Below are positions 37,955 through 47,509 of a stretch of DNA of 64,000 bases, one piece after another. A program made the translations under genes and the position numbers. The DNA lies in contig NZ_JAENXS010000001.1 of assembly GCF_016612535.1 (NCBI RefSeq), positions 3,373,501-3,437,500 on the forward strand. The letters are read 5' to 3'. The notes beneath the pieces are model-generated. The model searched no databases, was not told the DNA's origin, and worked only from the letters and a program-made list of their open reading frames with translations. Every line of letters begins with the position of its first letter. Position 1 is the first letter of the stretch. The DNA is from Bradyrhizobium diazoefficiens. GTDB taxonomy: Bacteria > Pseudomonadota > Alphaproteobacteria > Rhizobiales > Xanthobacteraceae.

Positions 37955-38803
37955 ATGAAGGAGATTGTTTGCGTGAATGGCAAGTTCATGCCTTCCGCGG
38001 AAGCAAAGGTGTCGATCTTCGATCGCGGCTTGATGTTTGCGGATAGCGTCTATGACTGTTGTCCTGTCGCCGAGTGCCGTCTGATCAACTGGAATCTGAA
38101 TCGTGCGCGCATCGAGCGTTCAACGCAGGCGATCAATCTTTGTGTACCAGAACGGTTTTGGACCGAACTCGACGAGCAAGTCGTTGAGGTAATCAAACTC
38201 AATAAGCTCCGTGAGGGGTATGTTTATGTCCAGGTGACGCGCGGCATAGGCGAACGCGCGTTCACTTATCTGGATAACATGATACCAACCACGATCGTGA
38301 GTATTGGCAGGACTAATATTATCAAAAGAGGTGAATCTTATAGAGGGATCGCTGTGTGTTCAGTGGAAGACCTAAGGTGGGGCTGGCGTGACGTCAAAAC
38401 CACTCAACTTCTCTACCAGGTCATTGCAAGGATGGAAGCAAAGCGGAAGTGTTGTCAAGAAGCTTGGTTTGTCTCTCGCGGCCTCGTGACCGAGGCCGCC
38501 TCCGCGAACGCATATATAGTTCAACACGATGGCGCTATCGTGACTCGACCCGTTTCTCGCGAAATTCTGGCCGGCTGCACTCGAGAAGCCTTGCTGTCGC
38601 TCTGTAGGTCTCGGGGGCTGAAGGTAGACGAGCGAGCGTTTAGTCTAGAGGAGGCGCTTGCTGCCCGCGAAGCGTTCATTACCAGCGCAATGCATTTTGT
38701 GACGCCCGTAATCAGTATCGACGGGCAAGAAATCGGGAACGGAAAGATAGGTGTAGTCACGACAGAGCTTCACGAAGCCTTCCTAACCGAGATCGGAGTC
38801 TAG
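37955..38803 (+). CDS. D-amino-acid aminotransferase (class IV PLP)
   Basis: A 282-residue protein starting MKEIVCVNGKFMPSAEAKVS after GGGAGATG. It matches the D-alanine aminotransferase family: FDRGLMFADSVYD, the PLP lysine in RDVKTTQLLYQV and TEAASANAYIV for cofactor binding. The enzyme swaps amino groups between D-amino acids and 2-oxo acids, for instance making D-glutamate or D-alanine. Paired divergently with a Ddl-type ligase it could supply D-amino acids for a dipeptide. The base composition is lower in GC than the nif genes, a sign of separate acquisition. Confidence 0.92.
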   Translation: MKEIVCVNGKFMPSAEAKVSIFDRGLMFADSVYDCCPVAECRLINWNLNRARIERSTQAINLCVPERFWTELDEQVVEVIKLNKLREGYVYVQVTRGIGERAFTYLDNMIPTTIVSIGRTNIIKRGESYRGIAVCSVEDLRWGWRDVKTTQLLYQVIARMEAKRKCCQEAWFVSRGLVTEAASANAYIVQHDGAIVTRPVSREILAGCTREALLSLCRSRGLKVDERAFSLEEALAAREAFITSAMHFVTPVISIDGQEIGNGKIGVVTTELHEAFLTEIGV

Positions 38804-38867
38804 GATGGGACAGCGCGGGTTCAATGCCGAGGATTTGACCTTAAGTGTCGCTTTAAGGTCAGGTGGC

Positions 38868-39415
38868 GAATGCAGGTCAACGTGTTGGGCGCGGAGGGTC
38901 TGCGGCGATCGGGCTCTACGTTGAGGAGGTTCAAAGGACCTTGCACGCTGGCGAGACGGTCTGTGGCATCGCGCGCCTGCACGGGGTGGCTCACAGTCTG
39001 CTCTTCACGTGCATCGACAGGCGCGCCAGGGTCGACTGGGCGGAGACGCCGTGCAACCTCTCGTTCCTGTCGAGGTCACGAGATCACACCGGTGGCGGGC
39101 CGATCTCAAACGACACGACACAGCCAGTGGTTTCACCGCCTGCGCAGCGTGAAATAGCTGGAATCGTTGAGATCGAGCTTCGTGGGGGCTGCCGTGCGCG
39201 CGTTGACCGTGGCGTGGACAGTGAGGCACTGCAGCGTGCCCCCTGAGCTTCTGAGGCAGCGATGATCCCCATCCCGAGCGGCGTCAGGGCCTGGATCGCA
39301 ACCTTCCGGACGGACATGCGCTGGGGGGGCATGCCGCGCCTGGCGCTTGCGGTTGAGAGCTTGAAGCGCGATCCGTTCGCGGGCGATCGTTACATATTCC
39401 AGGGCCGTCGCGGTG
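38868..39415 (+). pseudogene. IS66-family tnpA and tnpB relics
   Basis: Frame-shifted pieces read VNVLGAEGLRR and CGIARLHGVAHSLLFTC (TnpA helix-turn-helix), then VEIELRGGCRARVD. At 39,261 MIPIPSGVRAWIATFR-like sequence continues DMRWGGMPRLALAVESLKRD and DPFAGDRYIFQGRR, the TnpB N-terminus. Both genes are broken by frame changes, and TnpB is cut by the IS256 insertion at 39,416. Confidence 0.75.
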
Positions 39416-40832
39416 GAGCTATCGCCGAAAGTTGGTGACGGCGGGAATCGGAAAGGCGGCATATCGTGGGGGTGCTTGACGCCTCCACTTCTCCACCGAA
39501 GGAGCGATATGCCGTGTCCAAAGATAACATCATCAAGCTGATTCAGCCAGGAACCGTCGCCGATCAACTCACAGAAGTCTTGCGCAGCGGGGCACGCGCC
39601 CTTCTCGCTCAGGCGGTCGAGGCCGAGGTCGAGGACCTTCTCGGCAAGCATGCCGATTTGAAGACCGCGGACGGCCACCAGCGCATCGTCCGCCACGGTC
39701 ACCTGCCGGAGCGGGAGGTGATGACCGGTATCGGTCCGGTCGCTATCCGCCAGCCGCGTGTGCGCGATCGCGAGGCGGACGCCTCCGATCCCGACCGCAT
39801 CCGGTTCTCTCCGGCGATCCTGCCACCCTACATGCGGCGTTCGAAGTCGATCGAGACGCTGCTGCCGATCCTTTCCCTGAAGGGGATCTCGACTGGCGAC
39901 TTCTCGGAAGCGCTGGCTGCGCTGCTCGGCAAGGATGCCGCCGGGTTGTCGGCCTCCGCGATCGGTCGCCTGAAGGATGGCTGGCTCGACGAGCACACCG
40001 CGTGGCAGAAGCGCGATCTGTCGGCCAAGCGCTACGTCTACATCTGGGCCGATGGCATCCATCTGGAGGCGCGGCTCGAGGACGCAAAGCAGTGCATCCT
40101 GGTGCTGATCGGAGCGACGCCGGAAGGCCGCAAGGAACTGGTCGGCTTCACCGATGGCGCCCGCGAAAGCGCGCATGACTGGCGCGGTCTGCTGCTTGAT
40201 CTGAAGCGCCGTGGGCTCGACGCGCCTCCGCGGCTCGTCATCGCCGATGGCGCACTCGGCTTCTGGAAAGCCGCCGGCGAGGTCTGGCCGAAAACGCGCG
40301 AGCAGCGCTGCTGGGTGCACAAGACTGCAAACGTGCTCGCCAAGCTGCCGAAGAGCCAGCAGCCGAAAGCCAAGCGCGCGTTGCAGGAGATCTGGATGGC
40401 TGAAACGAAGGTCGCCGCCGGGCTGGCGTTCGATGCCTTCATCGAGAGCTACGCGCTGAAATACGAGAAGGCGGCCGACTGCCTGAGCAAGGATCGAGAC
40501 ACGCTGCTCGCCTTCTACGACTTCCCGGCCGAGCACTGGAAACACTTGCGGACGACCAACCCCATCGAAAGCACCTTCGCCACCGTGCGCCACCGCACCA
40601 TCCGATCGAAGGGTTGTCTGTCGAACGGGACCGCGCTCGCCATGGTCTTCAAACTGGTCGAGGGCGCACAGAAAAGCTGGCGCCGTCTCGATGGCCACAA
40701 CCAGTTGCCAAAACTCGTTCTTGGTGTGACATTCAACGATGGCATCGAGGTCATCGCCAAGTCGACCGATCGTCAGCCAATCACCGCCGCCGCCTGACCG
40801 GCACCGCCGTCACCAAAATTTGGCGATAGCTC
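39416..40832 (+). mobile_element. IS256-family element, intact, 9-bp target duplication
   Basis: A 1,417-bp element ending in inverted repeats GAGCTATCGCC...TTGGTGACGGCGG. It is flanked by perfect direct repeats GTCGCGGTG at 39,407-39,415 and 40,833-40,841. Repeat quality and an intact transposase indicate a recent insertion, younger than the inverted duplication whose end it abuts. Confidence 0.93.
39514..40797 (+). CDS. IS256-family (mutator-type) transposase, intact
   Basis: About 427 residues if started at GTG 39514 (AAGGAG upstream); the frame is open from 39,466. Mutator-family marks are present: YIWADGIHLEARLED with the first catalytic Asp, ADGALGFWKAAGEVWP, QRCWVHKTANVLAKLP and TTNPIESTFATVRHRT with the final Glu. 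No stop or shift interrupts it, so it is likely active. Confidence 0.93.
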   Translation: MSKDNIIKLIQPGTVADQLTEVLRSGARALLAQAVEAEVEDLLGKHADLKTADGHQRIVRHGHLPEREVMTGIGPVAIRQPRVRDREADASDPDRIRFSPAILPPYMRRSKSIETLLPILSLKGISTGDFSEALAALLGKDAAGLSASAIGRLKDGWLDEHTAWQKRDLSAKRYVYIWADGIHLEARLEDAKQCILVLIGATPEGRKELVGFTDGARESAHDWRGLLLDLKRRGLDAPPRLVIADGALGFWKAAGEVWPKTREQRCWVHKTANVLAKLPKSQQPKAKRALQEIWMAETKVAAGLAFDAFIESYALKYEKAADCLSKDRDTLLAFYDFPAEHWKHLRTTNPIESTFATVRHRTIRSKGCLSNGTALAMVFKLVEGAQKSWRRLDGHNQLPKLVLGVTFNDGIEVIAKSTDRQPITAAA

Positions 40833-40838
40833 GTCGCG

Positions 40839-42104
40839 GTGAAATGGACCCGCGAAGCGGGACCGCTTGAACCGGTTTGATAGTTGGAAACTGACCGCTC
40901 CTGATCCCTTTCTATCACGCTGCCCGAGACTCTGTCTGCTGCAGTTGCTGTGGGCATGTGGTCAACGCGTCAGCGTTCTCCACGATGGCCACAGCCTTCG
41001 CGACCTGCATCCGCTCGCGCCGGACCGCCATCGGCCTGCGATAGCCGTGCGCCTGATGAAGGCGACGATCGTTGTAGAAGGCGATCCAGCTCGCGACCCC
41101 TGCCTTGGCCTCGCGGCCGCGGCATAGCCCTTGAGATAGATGTTCTCATGCTTGAGCGACCGCCACAGCCGCTCGATGAAGACGTTGTCCATCCAACGAC
41201 GACGGCCATCCATGGAGATCTTGATCCCTGCGCCCGCCAACGCGCCGGTAAAGGCCGCGCTGGTGAACTGGCTGCCTTGGTCGGTGTTGAAAATCTCCGG
41301 CGTGCTGTACTTCGCCAACGCCTCGTCCAGAGCCGCCACGCAGAACGAGACGTCCATCGTGTTCGACAACCGCCACGCCGGAACCGCACGGCTCGCCCAG
41401 TCGATGAGCGCGACGAGATAGAGAAAGCCGCGGCCGATGGGCCAGTACGTGATGTCAGCCGCCCACACCTGGTTCGGCCGGTCGATCGTCATGTTGCGCA
41501 GAGATAGGGATAAATCTTGTGGCCCGGCGCCCGCTTTGTCGTGTTCGGCTTCGGTCCCAGCGCGCGATGCCCATCTTGCGCATCAACCGCTGCACGCGCT
41601 TGCGATTGACCTGAAGCCCCTCAGCCTTCAGCATCGCGGTCATTCGCCGCGAGCCCAGGAACGGCCAGGCTGTGAACAGCTCGTCGATCCGCTGCATCAG
41701 GGCAAGGTCGTTGTCGTTGGCCGGCCGTGGCGGCCGGTAGACCCAGAGCGCACGATGCCAAGCAATATGCATTGCGGGCGGATCGACAGCGCCATGTCGG
41801 CGCGATCGAGCATTCCTCGATGGTCCGGCGTGCTCATCTTACGGACATCTGCGCTAAAAAAACGCAATCAACTGTCAGTTGTCCAATCTTGGCGTGCAGC
41901 TTCTCGATCTCGCGTCCTCGCTCTCCCCGCCCCACACCCGCGTCAAAGGCCCGGGGCGCCTGCCCCCGCACGGCTTTCAGCGCGATCTTTGCCTTCAGTG
42001 CCGCGTCGATTTTGCGTCTCGTCTTCGTCGTCATCATGCGCTCCGTTTATCAAACGGAGCAGCTCCTTCCAACTAAGCTCATGGTCCCAAATCGGGCCCC
42101 ATTT
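40839..42104 (-). repeat. right arm of the inverted duplication
   Basis: Reverse complement of the blocks at 32,724-33,270 and 34,230-34,370. It begins directly at the IS256 target duplication (GGTGAAATGGACCCGCG) and ends beyond the IS3 OrfA start (near 42,104). A further copy of IS3 sequence in the same orientation enters at 63,918. Confidence 0.85.
40977..42076 (-). pseudogene. IS3-family transposase orfA/orfB, degenerate
   Basis: OrfA (from 42,037) starts MMTTKTRRKIDAALKAKIAL and decays near 41,850. OrfB is split: QRLMRKMGIARWDRS-type N-terminus (to 41,455) and the integrase core in another frame (MTIDRPNQVWAADITYWPIG, FNTDQGSQFTSAAF, MDNVFIERLWRSLKHE). The DDE residues are all present, but frameshifts near 41,490 and 41,120 separate the parts. 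This is the fuller of the two arm copies. Confidence 0.87.
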
Positions 42105-42289
42105 CACTTGCTACACAAAGAACAGTACCGACGCTAGTAGGTTGCTGCGTGCCGCATCTCGCGTACATGAGTGCAACCGTTCTGGAAAACGTAGATTAGG
42201 GAGAATGGGCAACCTGAGTGTCGCGATCCTTGATCGTTAGGGTGATAATCTTGAGAGCGGGTGCAACTTGTTAGCCTACCAAAGAGACA

Positions 42290-43660
42290 ATGATGGACGA
42301 AGGACTCTGCAAATCGCGCGACATCGAGCGTCTCGAATCCCCTGAATCAAACGTCCGCTCATACTCCCGTTCGTTCCCGGCGATTTTCAGCCGCGCGCCG
42401 GCTCAATAATGCTAACGGAGATGGGAGAAAGGTCATTGACTTTCTCTCCGGCGCCGGAGCACTGAACTACGGCCACAACAATCCTGCGATTAGAAAGGCT
42501 GTCGCTCAGTACTTTGCATCGGACGCTGTATTGCGCGGGCTGGATATGGCCACGCCAGCGAGACTGGAATTCATGGAGACTTTCAGCTCTATCATACTTC
42601 GGAAAAGGAGCCTGGACTAGCAACTTCAGTTCACCGGGCTAACAGGTTCTAATGAGGCGGCATTAAGGCTCGCGCGAAAAGTTACTGGTCGCCATAACAT
42701 CATTTCATTCACACGGGGCTATCATGGGATGAGCTTAGGAGCGACCGCCGCGAGCGGTAATCGCTCTTACCGCGCCGCCGGTGGCACTTCTCTGTCCGGG
42801 ACAGCCTTCATGCCTTTTTGATGGCTACTTTGGCCTGGGGATCGATACTGGCTACATGTGAGAGATATTGGCAGACGAGAGCAGTGACGTTGATCATCCT
42901 GCTGCCATTCTTGTCGAAACTGTGCAAGGAGAAGGCGGCATAAACGTAGCTAGAGAGCAATGGTTAAGGTCGATTCAGGCACTAGCAAAAGATGTTGGCG
43001 CCCTTTTCATTGTTGATGACATTCAGATGGGCTGTGGTCACACGGGACAGTTTGTTAGCTTCGAGTGTGCCCAGCTGTCTCCCGATATCGTCGCGATGTC
43101 TAAGTCCCCAAGTGGGTACGGCCTGCCGCTATCAATGTTGTTGATCAAAGAAGAGTTTGACGTGTGGCGACCGGGCGAACACACTGGTACGTTTCGTAGT
43201 AATAATCTTGCCCTCGTCTCCGCGAACGCCGCTATTAATTTACTGGCGCAATCCAACATTTTCGCAGCAAAGCGAGGCCACGGGCAAGGTTATGCGGTCT
43301 CGACTTAAGGCTATTGCATCAAAACGTGCAAACAATTTTGCGGTTCGAGGCCGGGGGAATGGCCCTGGGGTTTAATTGCCAAACGGCTGCAGTTGCAGCG
43401 GCTACGACACGCAAGGCATTCGAAAAGGGATTGGCCATCGAACGATGCGGCCCCGTTGATGAGGTCGTAAAAATCTTGCCGGCACTCACGATTGACAGCG
43501 ACACGCTACATCAAGGCCTCGAATTATTTTCTAGGCGTTGGCCGAAACTCTGCGGGAGGACACGATTCTTTCACCTCGAACGCCGGCTGGTTTGGTCACG
43601 AACGATGTTCACTCTTTTATTGGAACTACCAGGAAAGTTAATCGCGGCATGAATTTTGCG
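42290..43660 (+). pseudogene. diaminobutyrate-2-oxoglutarate aminotransferase (EctB-like), broken
   Basis: Fragments follow the class III aminotransferase order: SRSFPAIFSRA, NGRKVIDFLSGAGALNYGHN with shifts, then FTGLTGSNEAALRLARKVTG, SFTRGYHGMSLGATAASGN. A long piece ILVETVQGEGGINVAREQW follows, with FIVDDIQMGCGHTGQF, the PLP lysine region AMSKSPSGYGLPLSM and RPGEHTGTFRSNNLA. The tail shows RGRGMALGFNCQ-type sequence. In-frame stops near 42,618 and 42,821 and several frameshifts inactivate it. The intact enzyme would interconvert aspartate semialdehyde and 2,4-diaminobutyrate. Confidence 0.85.
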
Positions 43661-43852
43661 GACTAAATCGCAGAATGTCTTTGATTCTGATGGATCCTCG
43701 CGAACTTCAGAGAGCGCAATAGCAAGATCTGCTTCTTATAGCATCAAAGCCGCTTTCGGCCTCGACACTAGAAAGGATGGCATTACTTGATCGAAACTTC
43801 TTAGCAAGCTCAGGTAATTCGTATCCATCCGAGCTAGGCCACGGACAGGGGC

Positions 43853-44095
43853 TCACCGATTCCACCGCTTGAGGAGTTCGGGGTCTTCCTTGTGCATCTT
43901 GATGAGCTGCGTGAGTTTTTCGATGCCGAATTCGGTGAACGCCATGATCTGGTCGTCACCTATGCCGTAAACCCAGATGACGCCATCTACTGTATCCATT
44001 CCGTTGGCCACGTCCCAGAGCCAGTCCTTGTTTCCGCGGAGGTCTTTTGCGACGCGAGCGATAGTGAAGACGGGGTGAACCTTCTTGACGTGCAT
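43853..44095 (-). CDS. small hypothetical protein, 80 aa
   Basis: An 80-residue protein starting MHVKKVHPVFTIARVAKDLR, with AGGTGG 7 bases before the ATG. It contains DGVIWVYGIGDDQIMAFTEF and ends KEDPELLKRWNR. The even composition and good ribosome-binding site suggest a real gene; no family was recognised. The ATG lies just after the C-terminal relic of IS66 TnpC. Confidence 0.6.
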   Translation of the reverse strand: MHVKKVHPVFTIARVAKDLRGNKDWLWDVANGMDTVDGVIWVYGIGDDQIMAFTEFGIEKLTQLIKMHKEDPELLKRWNR

Positions 44096-44097
44096 GG

Positions 44098-44211
44098 CTA
44101 GGCCACCTGGGCAGGGGCCCTCGACGCAGGAGGCGTCCAGTTCCAGGGCAACAACCCTTGCAGGCGGTTCTGCGGCATGTCGGCGATGCGCGTCAAGACG
44201 TCTGCAAGCTA
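44098..44211 (-). pseudogene. IS66 TnpC C-terminal relic (part 1)
   Basis: The minus strand reads LADVLTRIADMPQNRLQGLL then PWNWTPPASRAPAQVA and a stop, the characteristic end of IS66 TnpC. It continues, across the IS630 insertion, into the relic at 45,259-45,420. Confidence 0.8.
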
Positions 44212-45258
44212 GAGCGTTTCACTTTTTGACTGAAGCATAACGCGCATTGGCGAAGTAGTTTGTGCATTCGCGAGGCTGGATGTCCTGGACGAGTTGGCCG
44301 ATGTGGCGCCAAGTGTCCTCGACGGTGCGCTTCTGAGCCTGCCTCATCCAGTGTTTGATCTTGGCGAAGGCCTGTTCGATCGGGTTGAGGTCGGGCGAGT
44401 ATGGCGGCAGGTACCAGAGCCTGGCGCCAGCGGCCTGGATCATCTGCCTGACAGCTTTCGACTTGTGGCTTCCGAGATTGTCGAAAACGACGATGTCGCC
44501 TTCGCGCAGGGTTGGCAGGAGAAGATGCTCGACATAAGCGCGAAAGCATTCACCGTTGATCGGCCCGTCGAAGACGCAGGGTGCCGTGAGTTGGTCATGG
44601 CGGAGCGCGCCGAGGAATGTCAGGGTTCGCCAGTGGCCGTGCGGCGCGAAGCCGCGCAGGCGGGCCCCTTTGGGACCCCAGCCCCGCAACGGGGCCATGT
44701 TGGTCTTGATCCAGGTCTCATCGATGAAGACGAGCCGGCCCGGATCGAGCCCGGCCTGCCAGGATCGCCAACGTTGACGCCTGCGAGAGATGTCTGTGCG
44801 AGCCTGTTCAAGGGCGAACAGTGTTTTTTTTGAAGCGTAGCCCTTCTCGGCGCAGGAACAGCCAGACCGCGTTGTGCGAGACCTTGACCCCGCGGGCTGC
44901 CAGTTCCGCCTTCAGACCATGTAGCGTCAGGTGCGGCGTCTGAGTGATCCGCTCGACGATGAAGGCGCGGTGCGGATCGAGCACAGGCTTGCGGTGGCCG
45001 CCCATCTTGCCGGGCACAACCGAGCCGGTCGCCCGCTGCCGCTGTGCCCACTTCACAACCGACGAGACCGCAACGCCGAACCGCTCGGCCACGGACCGGC
45101 AGCTCTCGCCCGCCAAAACCGACGCCACTACTCGCTCGCGAAGATCCAGGGAAAGAGGTCGGGTCATGCGATGCTGGCCTCCAATCCAGTCAGCATCTTG
45201 AAACACAAACCGCCAAAAGCTGGAATCCCCTCCGATTCAATTAAGCAATGAAACGCTC
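44212..45258 (-). mobile_element. IS630-family element inserted in IS66 tnpC
   Basis: A 1,047-bp element with terminal repeats GAGCGTTTCA, flanked by TA on both sides (44,210-44,211 and 45,259-45,260), the TA duplication expected of IS630/Tc1 elements. It splits the end of an IS66 tnpC gene. Confidence 0.9.
44219..45167 (-). CDS. IS630-family transposase in two overlapping frames
   Basis: OrfA (45,167 to 44,808) starts MTRPLSLDLRERVVASVLAG and has the helix-turn-helix RSVAERFGVAVSSVVKW. OrfB (to 44,219) has the catalytic FIDETWIKTNMAPLRGW, VFDNLGSHKSKAVRQM and LPPYSPDLNPIEQAFAKIK. The frames join at a run of eight A residues (minus strand) near 44,823-44,830, a typical slip site. Many IS630 relatives use such frameshifting, so the transposase may be functional. 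Confidence 0.9.
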
Positions 45259-45420
45259 TAGGCTTTCAGGTCGATTTCGTTGAGACGCGCCGTCATCATA
45301 AGAGTGGCCCATCACGACAGTCCGCTCGGCGCCGCGATCAGAACCGGCGAACAAGCATGCCTTTCTTCCCAGAGCAAAACCGCGCAATGTTCGCTCTGCT
45401 TCATTGTTCGTCATGCAGAC
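45259..45420 (-). pseudogene. IS66 TnpC relic (part 2)
   Basis: The minus strand reads RTLRGFALGRKACLFAGSDR, GAERTVV and, after a small shift, MMTARLNEIDLKA, the late part of IS66 TnpC just before the piece at 44,098-44,211. Confidence 0.75.
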
Positions 45421-45755
45421 CCTTTCGTCGTGGACAAGGCGGGCAAAGCCATCCCATCGGTTGAGTAGATAATTGGGTCCAGCGTCAGATTTGGCCGCTT
45501 ACGAAAGTTCAAGTCTCGGATCATTGCCCGCATCGCGTTCAGCACTGCTGACCGCCGGGGTGAACCCGCAGAACTCTTTCTGCGAGTACGGCCCCCTGAC
45601 TGACCTCGGCGGCGAGAAAGTCGAACATAACCGTCTCGCTCTTGCTGGCGTCGATGGTCCTTGCCGTAGACAATCCTCGTCTTCGTCGGATGCGATTCCA
45701 GACGACACTCGGCCAGTCGAAGTTTCAGCGCTTCGCAAACGCTCTGCGCCTCCAC
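45411..45755 (-). pseudogene. group II intron reverse transcriptase relic
   Basis: The frame MEAQSVCEALKLRLAECRLE then SHPTKTRIVYGKDHRRQQER matches the RT segment that follows the YADD box in group II intron maturases. The rest has drifted out of frame. It is cut by the ISL3 element on one side. Confidence 0.65.
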
Positions 45756-45791
45756 CTCACTCTGGCAATGTGTCGTTCGGCCTGCAATATT

Positions 45792-47442
45792 GGCTCTGAC
45801 GCAGTTTTGGTGCAGCTCCGCTCTATTCTGCGCCGATTAGTCTGGCCTGAAGCAGATCGATTTTGCTGCGGCCCTACATTTGCCGTCTAACGAGTGTGAG
45901 GCGGGTGATCTGCCCTTTAGTCTGTACGTAGGACCAAGGCGATGTAATTGCCGCGCGAACCGCGGCTTCATCGAGCGTAACGCCGCGGGCGAATGAGGCA
46001 ACGAGACTGGCACGAGCGCGCTCGATCCATGGCGACAGTTCGGCGGCCGCTCCTCGCCGGACCATCAGGTGGAATTGGGCTATGATCTCTCGAGCTTCGA
46101 CAAGGGTGGGAACGCCAGCCTCGACGGCGGCGACAGTGATCGTCTCTGCTTTCGAAAGCGTATCCCGTCCGACCGTCATGAGACGAGCGATTGTTCTGGC
46201 CAATGGGATCCGATGAAGACTTTCGACATCAACCTTTTCGGACCGCCGTCTATGTGCCGTCCATTCACCGACAACGCGAAGGGAGCCTCGGAAGCCGCGT
46301 GCTTTTAAGCGGCGCCAAAGTTCAGCGCCGTTTCCTGCAACCGGCCCTCCATTGGTCGTCGAGCCATGGCAGGTGTTGATCGAGTGAACTCTGCCGGGTC
46401 CGGAAGACATCGTGGCGTTCGCCCCGGATCACCTGTCGCACCAGCTTCCTGCTATGGCCGGTCTGGCGCACGCTTGATCGGCGTTCCGCCTTTCGACAGG
46501 CCCAAGATGCTTTCGTTGCTCTCTTCGCGGCGGAGATAGCCCTCATATTGTAGGCGTTCGGCCGCGGTGAGCAGTCTGGGATCGATTGTCGTCGCCCCGA
46601 CCGCGCCGCGGATTTGGCGCATCGATTTGCGGACGGCGTCGAGGAAGGCCCGACTGGCGTTCTCCATCAGATGCCAGCGATCTGCGACCTGTACCGCGTG
46701 CGGCAGGGCCTTTGCCGCAGCTTCACCATATCCTCCACCGCGATCACGGGATACGATCGCGATCGTGGGATGAGCAGCGAGCCTGGCTTGGGCAGTTGCG
46801 GGCTCACGGTCCGGCAGCAGCGTGACTACCCGGCGTCTTTCCAGGTTGCAGACGATGCTGGCGTATCGGTAATTGCGCTCCCAAGCCCAATCATCAATGC
46901 CAATAACCCTGAGCGGATCGGCCGGCGGGCGGGTACGGCGTCGGACCACGCGCAGGAGCGTATCCTTGCTTACCGGCAGCATCAGCCGTTTTGCGAACCC
47001 TGCTGCCGGTCGTCCGCCAAGCGCCAGACCGAGGTGATGAACGATAGAGTCCAGCCTCGCTGTGCGTCGCGCGGAAGGAGCCAGGACCCCTTCGGCGAAG
47101 CGCTCAGTGAAGATCTGGCGCCCGCATCGGACGGCGTCGCAGCCGAAGCGGCGGGCGATCACCAGGAGCTGTACGATCCGCCCCGAGAGCGGCAGATCGG
47201 TTACCCGTCGCCGATAGCGGCTATGGACACGTCGGGAAGCCGTTCCGCAGGATGGACACAGGCCAACACTTCTGGATGCCCGGACCGCAATAACGGCCTT
47301 ATCACCATCGTAATACGCACTCTCTACAGCAAACCCACTCGGCACCAGACTGGAGCGTTGGAGTGCCTGCTGCATGGCGCTGATTCTCCCCCAATCAAAG
47401 CGCTACGCAGACATCACACTGCATCAAAAGTGAGTCAGAGCC
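45792..47442 (-). mobile_element. ISL3-family element
   Basis: The ends carry related inverted repeats: GGCTCTGACGCAGTTTTGGT at the left and GGCTCTGACTCACTTTTGAT for the right end reversed. The 1.65-kb span contains a single frameshifted ISL3 transposase. The right end lies ~70 bases from the end of the asnB relic. Confidence 0.75.
45874..47375 (-). pseudogene. ISL3-family transposase, frameshifted
   Basis: The first part (47,375 to 46,452) has the zinc-finger VGLCPSCGTASRRVHSRY and the DDE region IGIDDWAWERNYRYASIVC and ADRWHLMENASRAFLDAV. The second (46,410 to 45,874) continues in another frame with LARTIARLMTVGRDTLSKAE and the tail ITSPWSYVQTKGQITRLTL. A frameshift near 46,430 separates the two parts. 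Confidence 0.88.
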
Positions 47443-47509
47443 AAATTTGCAAGCCGATTGACAGCCAGCAATTCCAGTTTGACTCAGAGCCGACACCAAG
47501 TTCATTGTG

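Noticed and set aside
39133..40698. 521-codon open frame antisense to the IS256 transposase
   Set aside because: A shadow of a high-GC coding sequence; the plus strand carries the intact mutator-type transposase.
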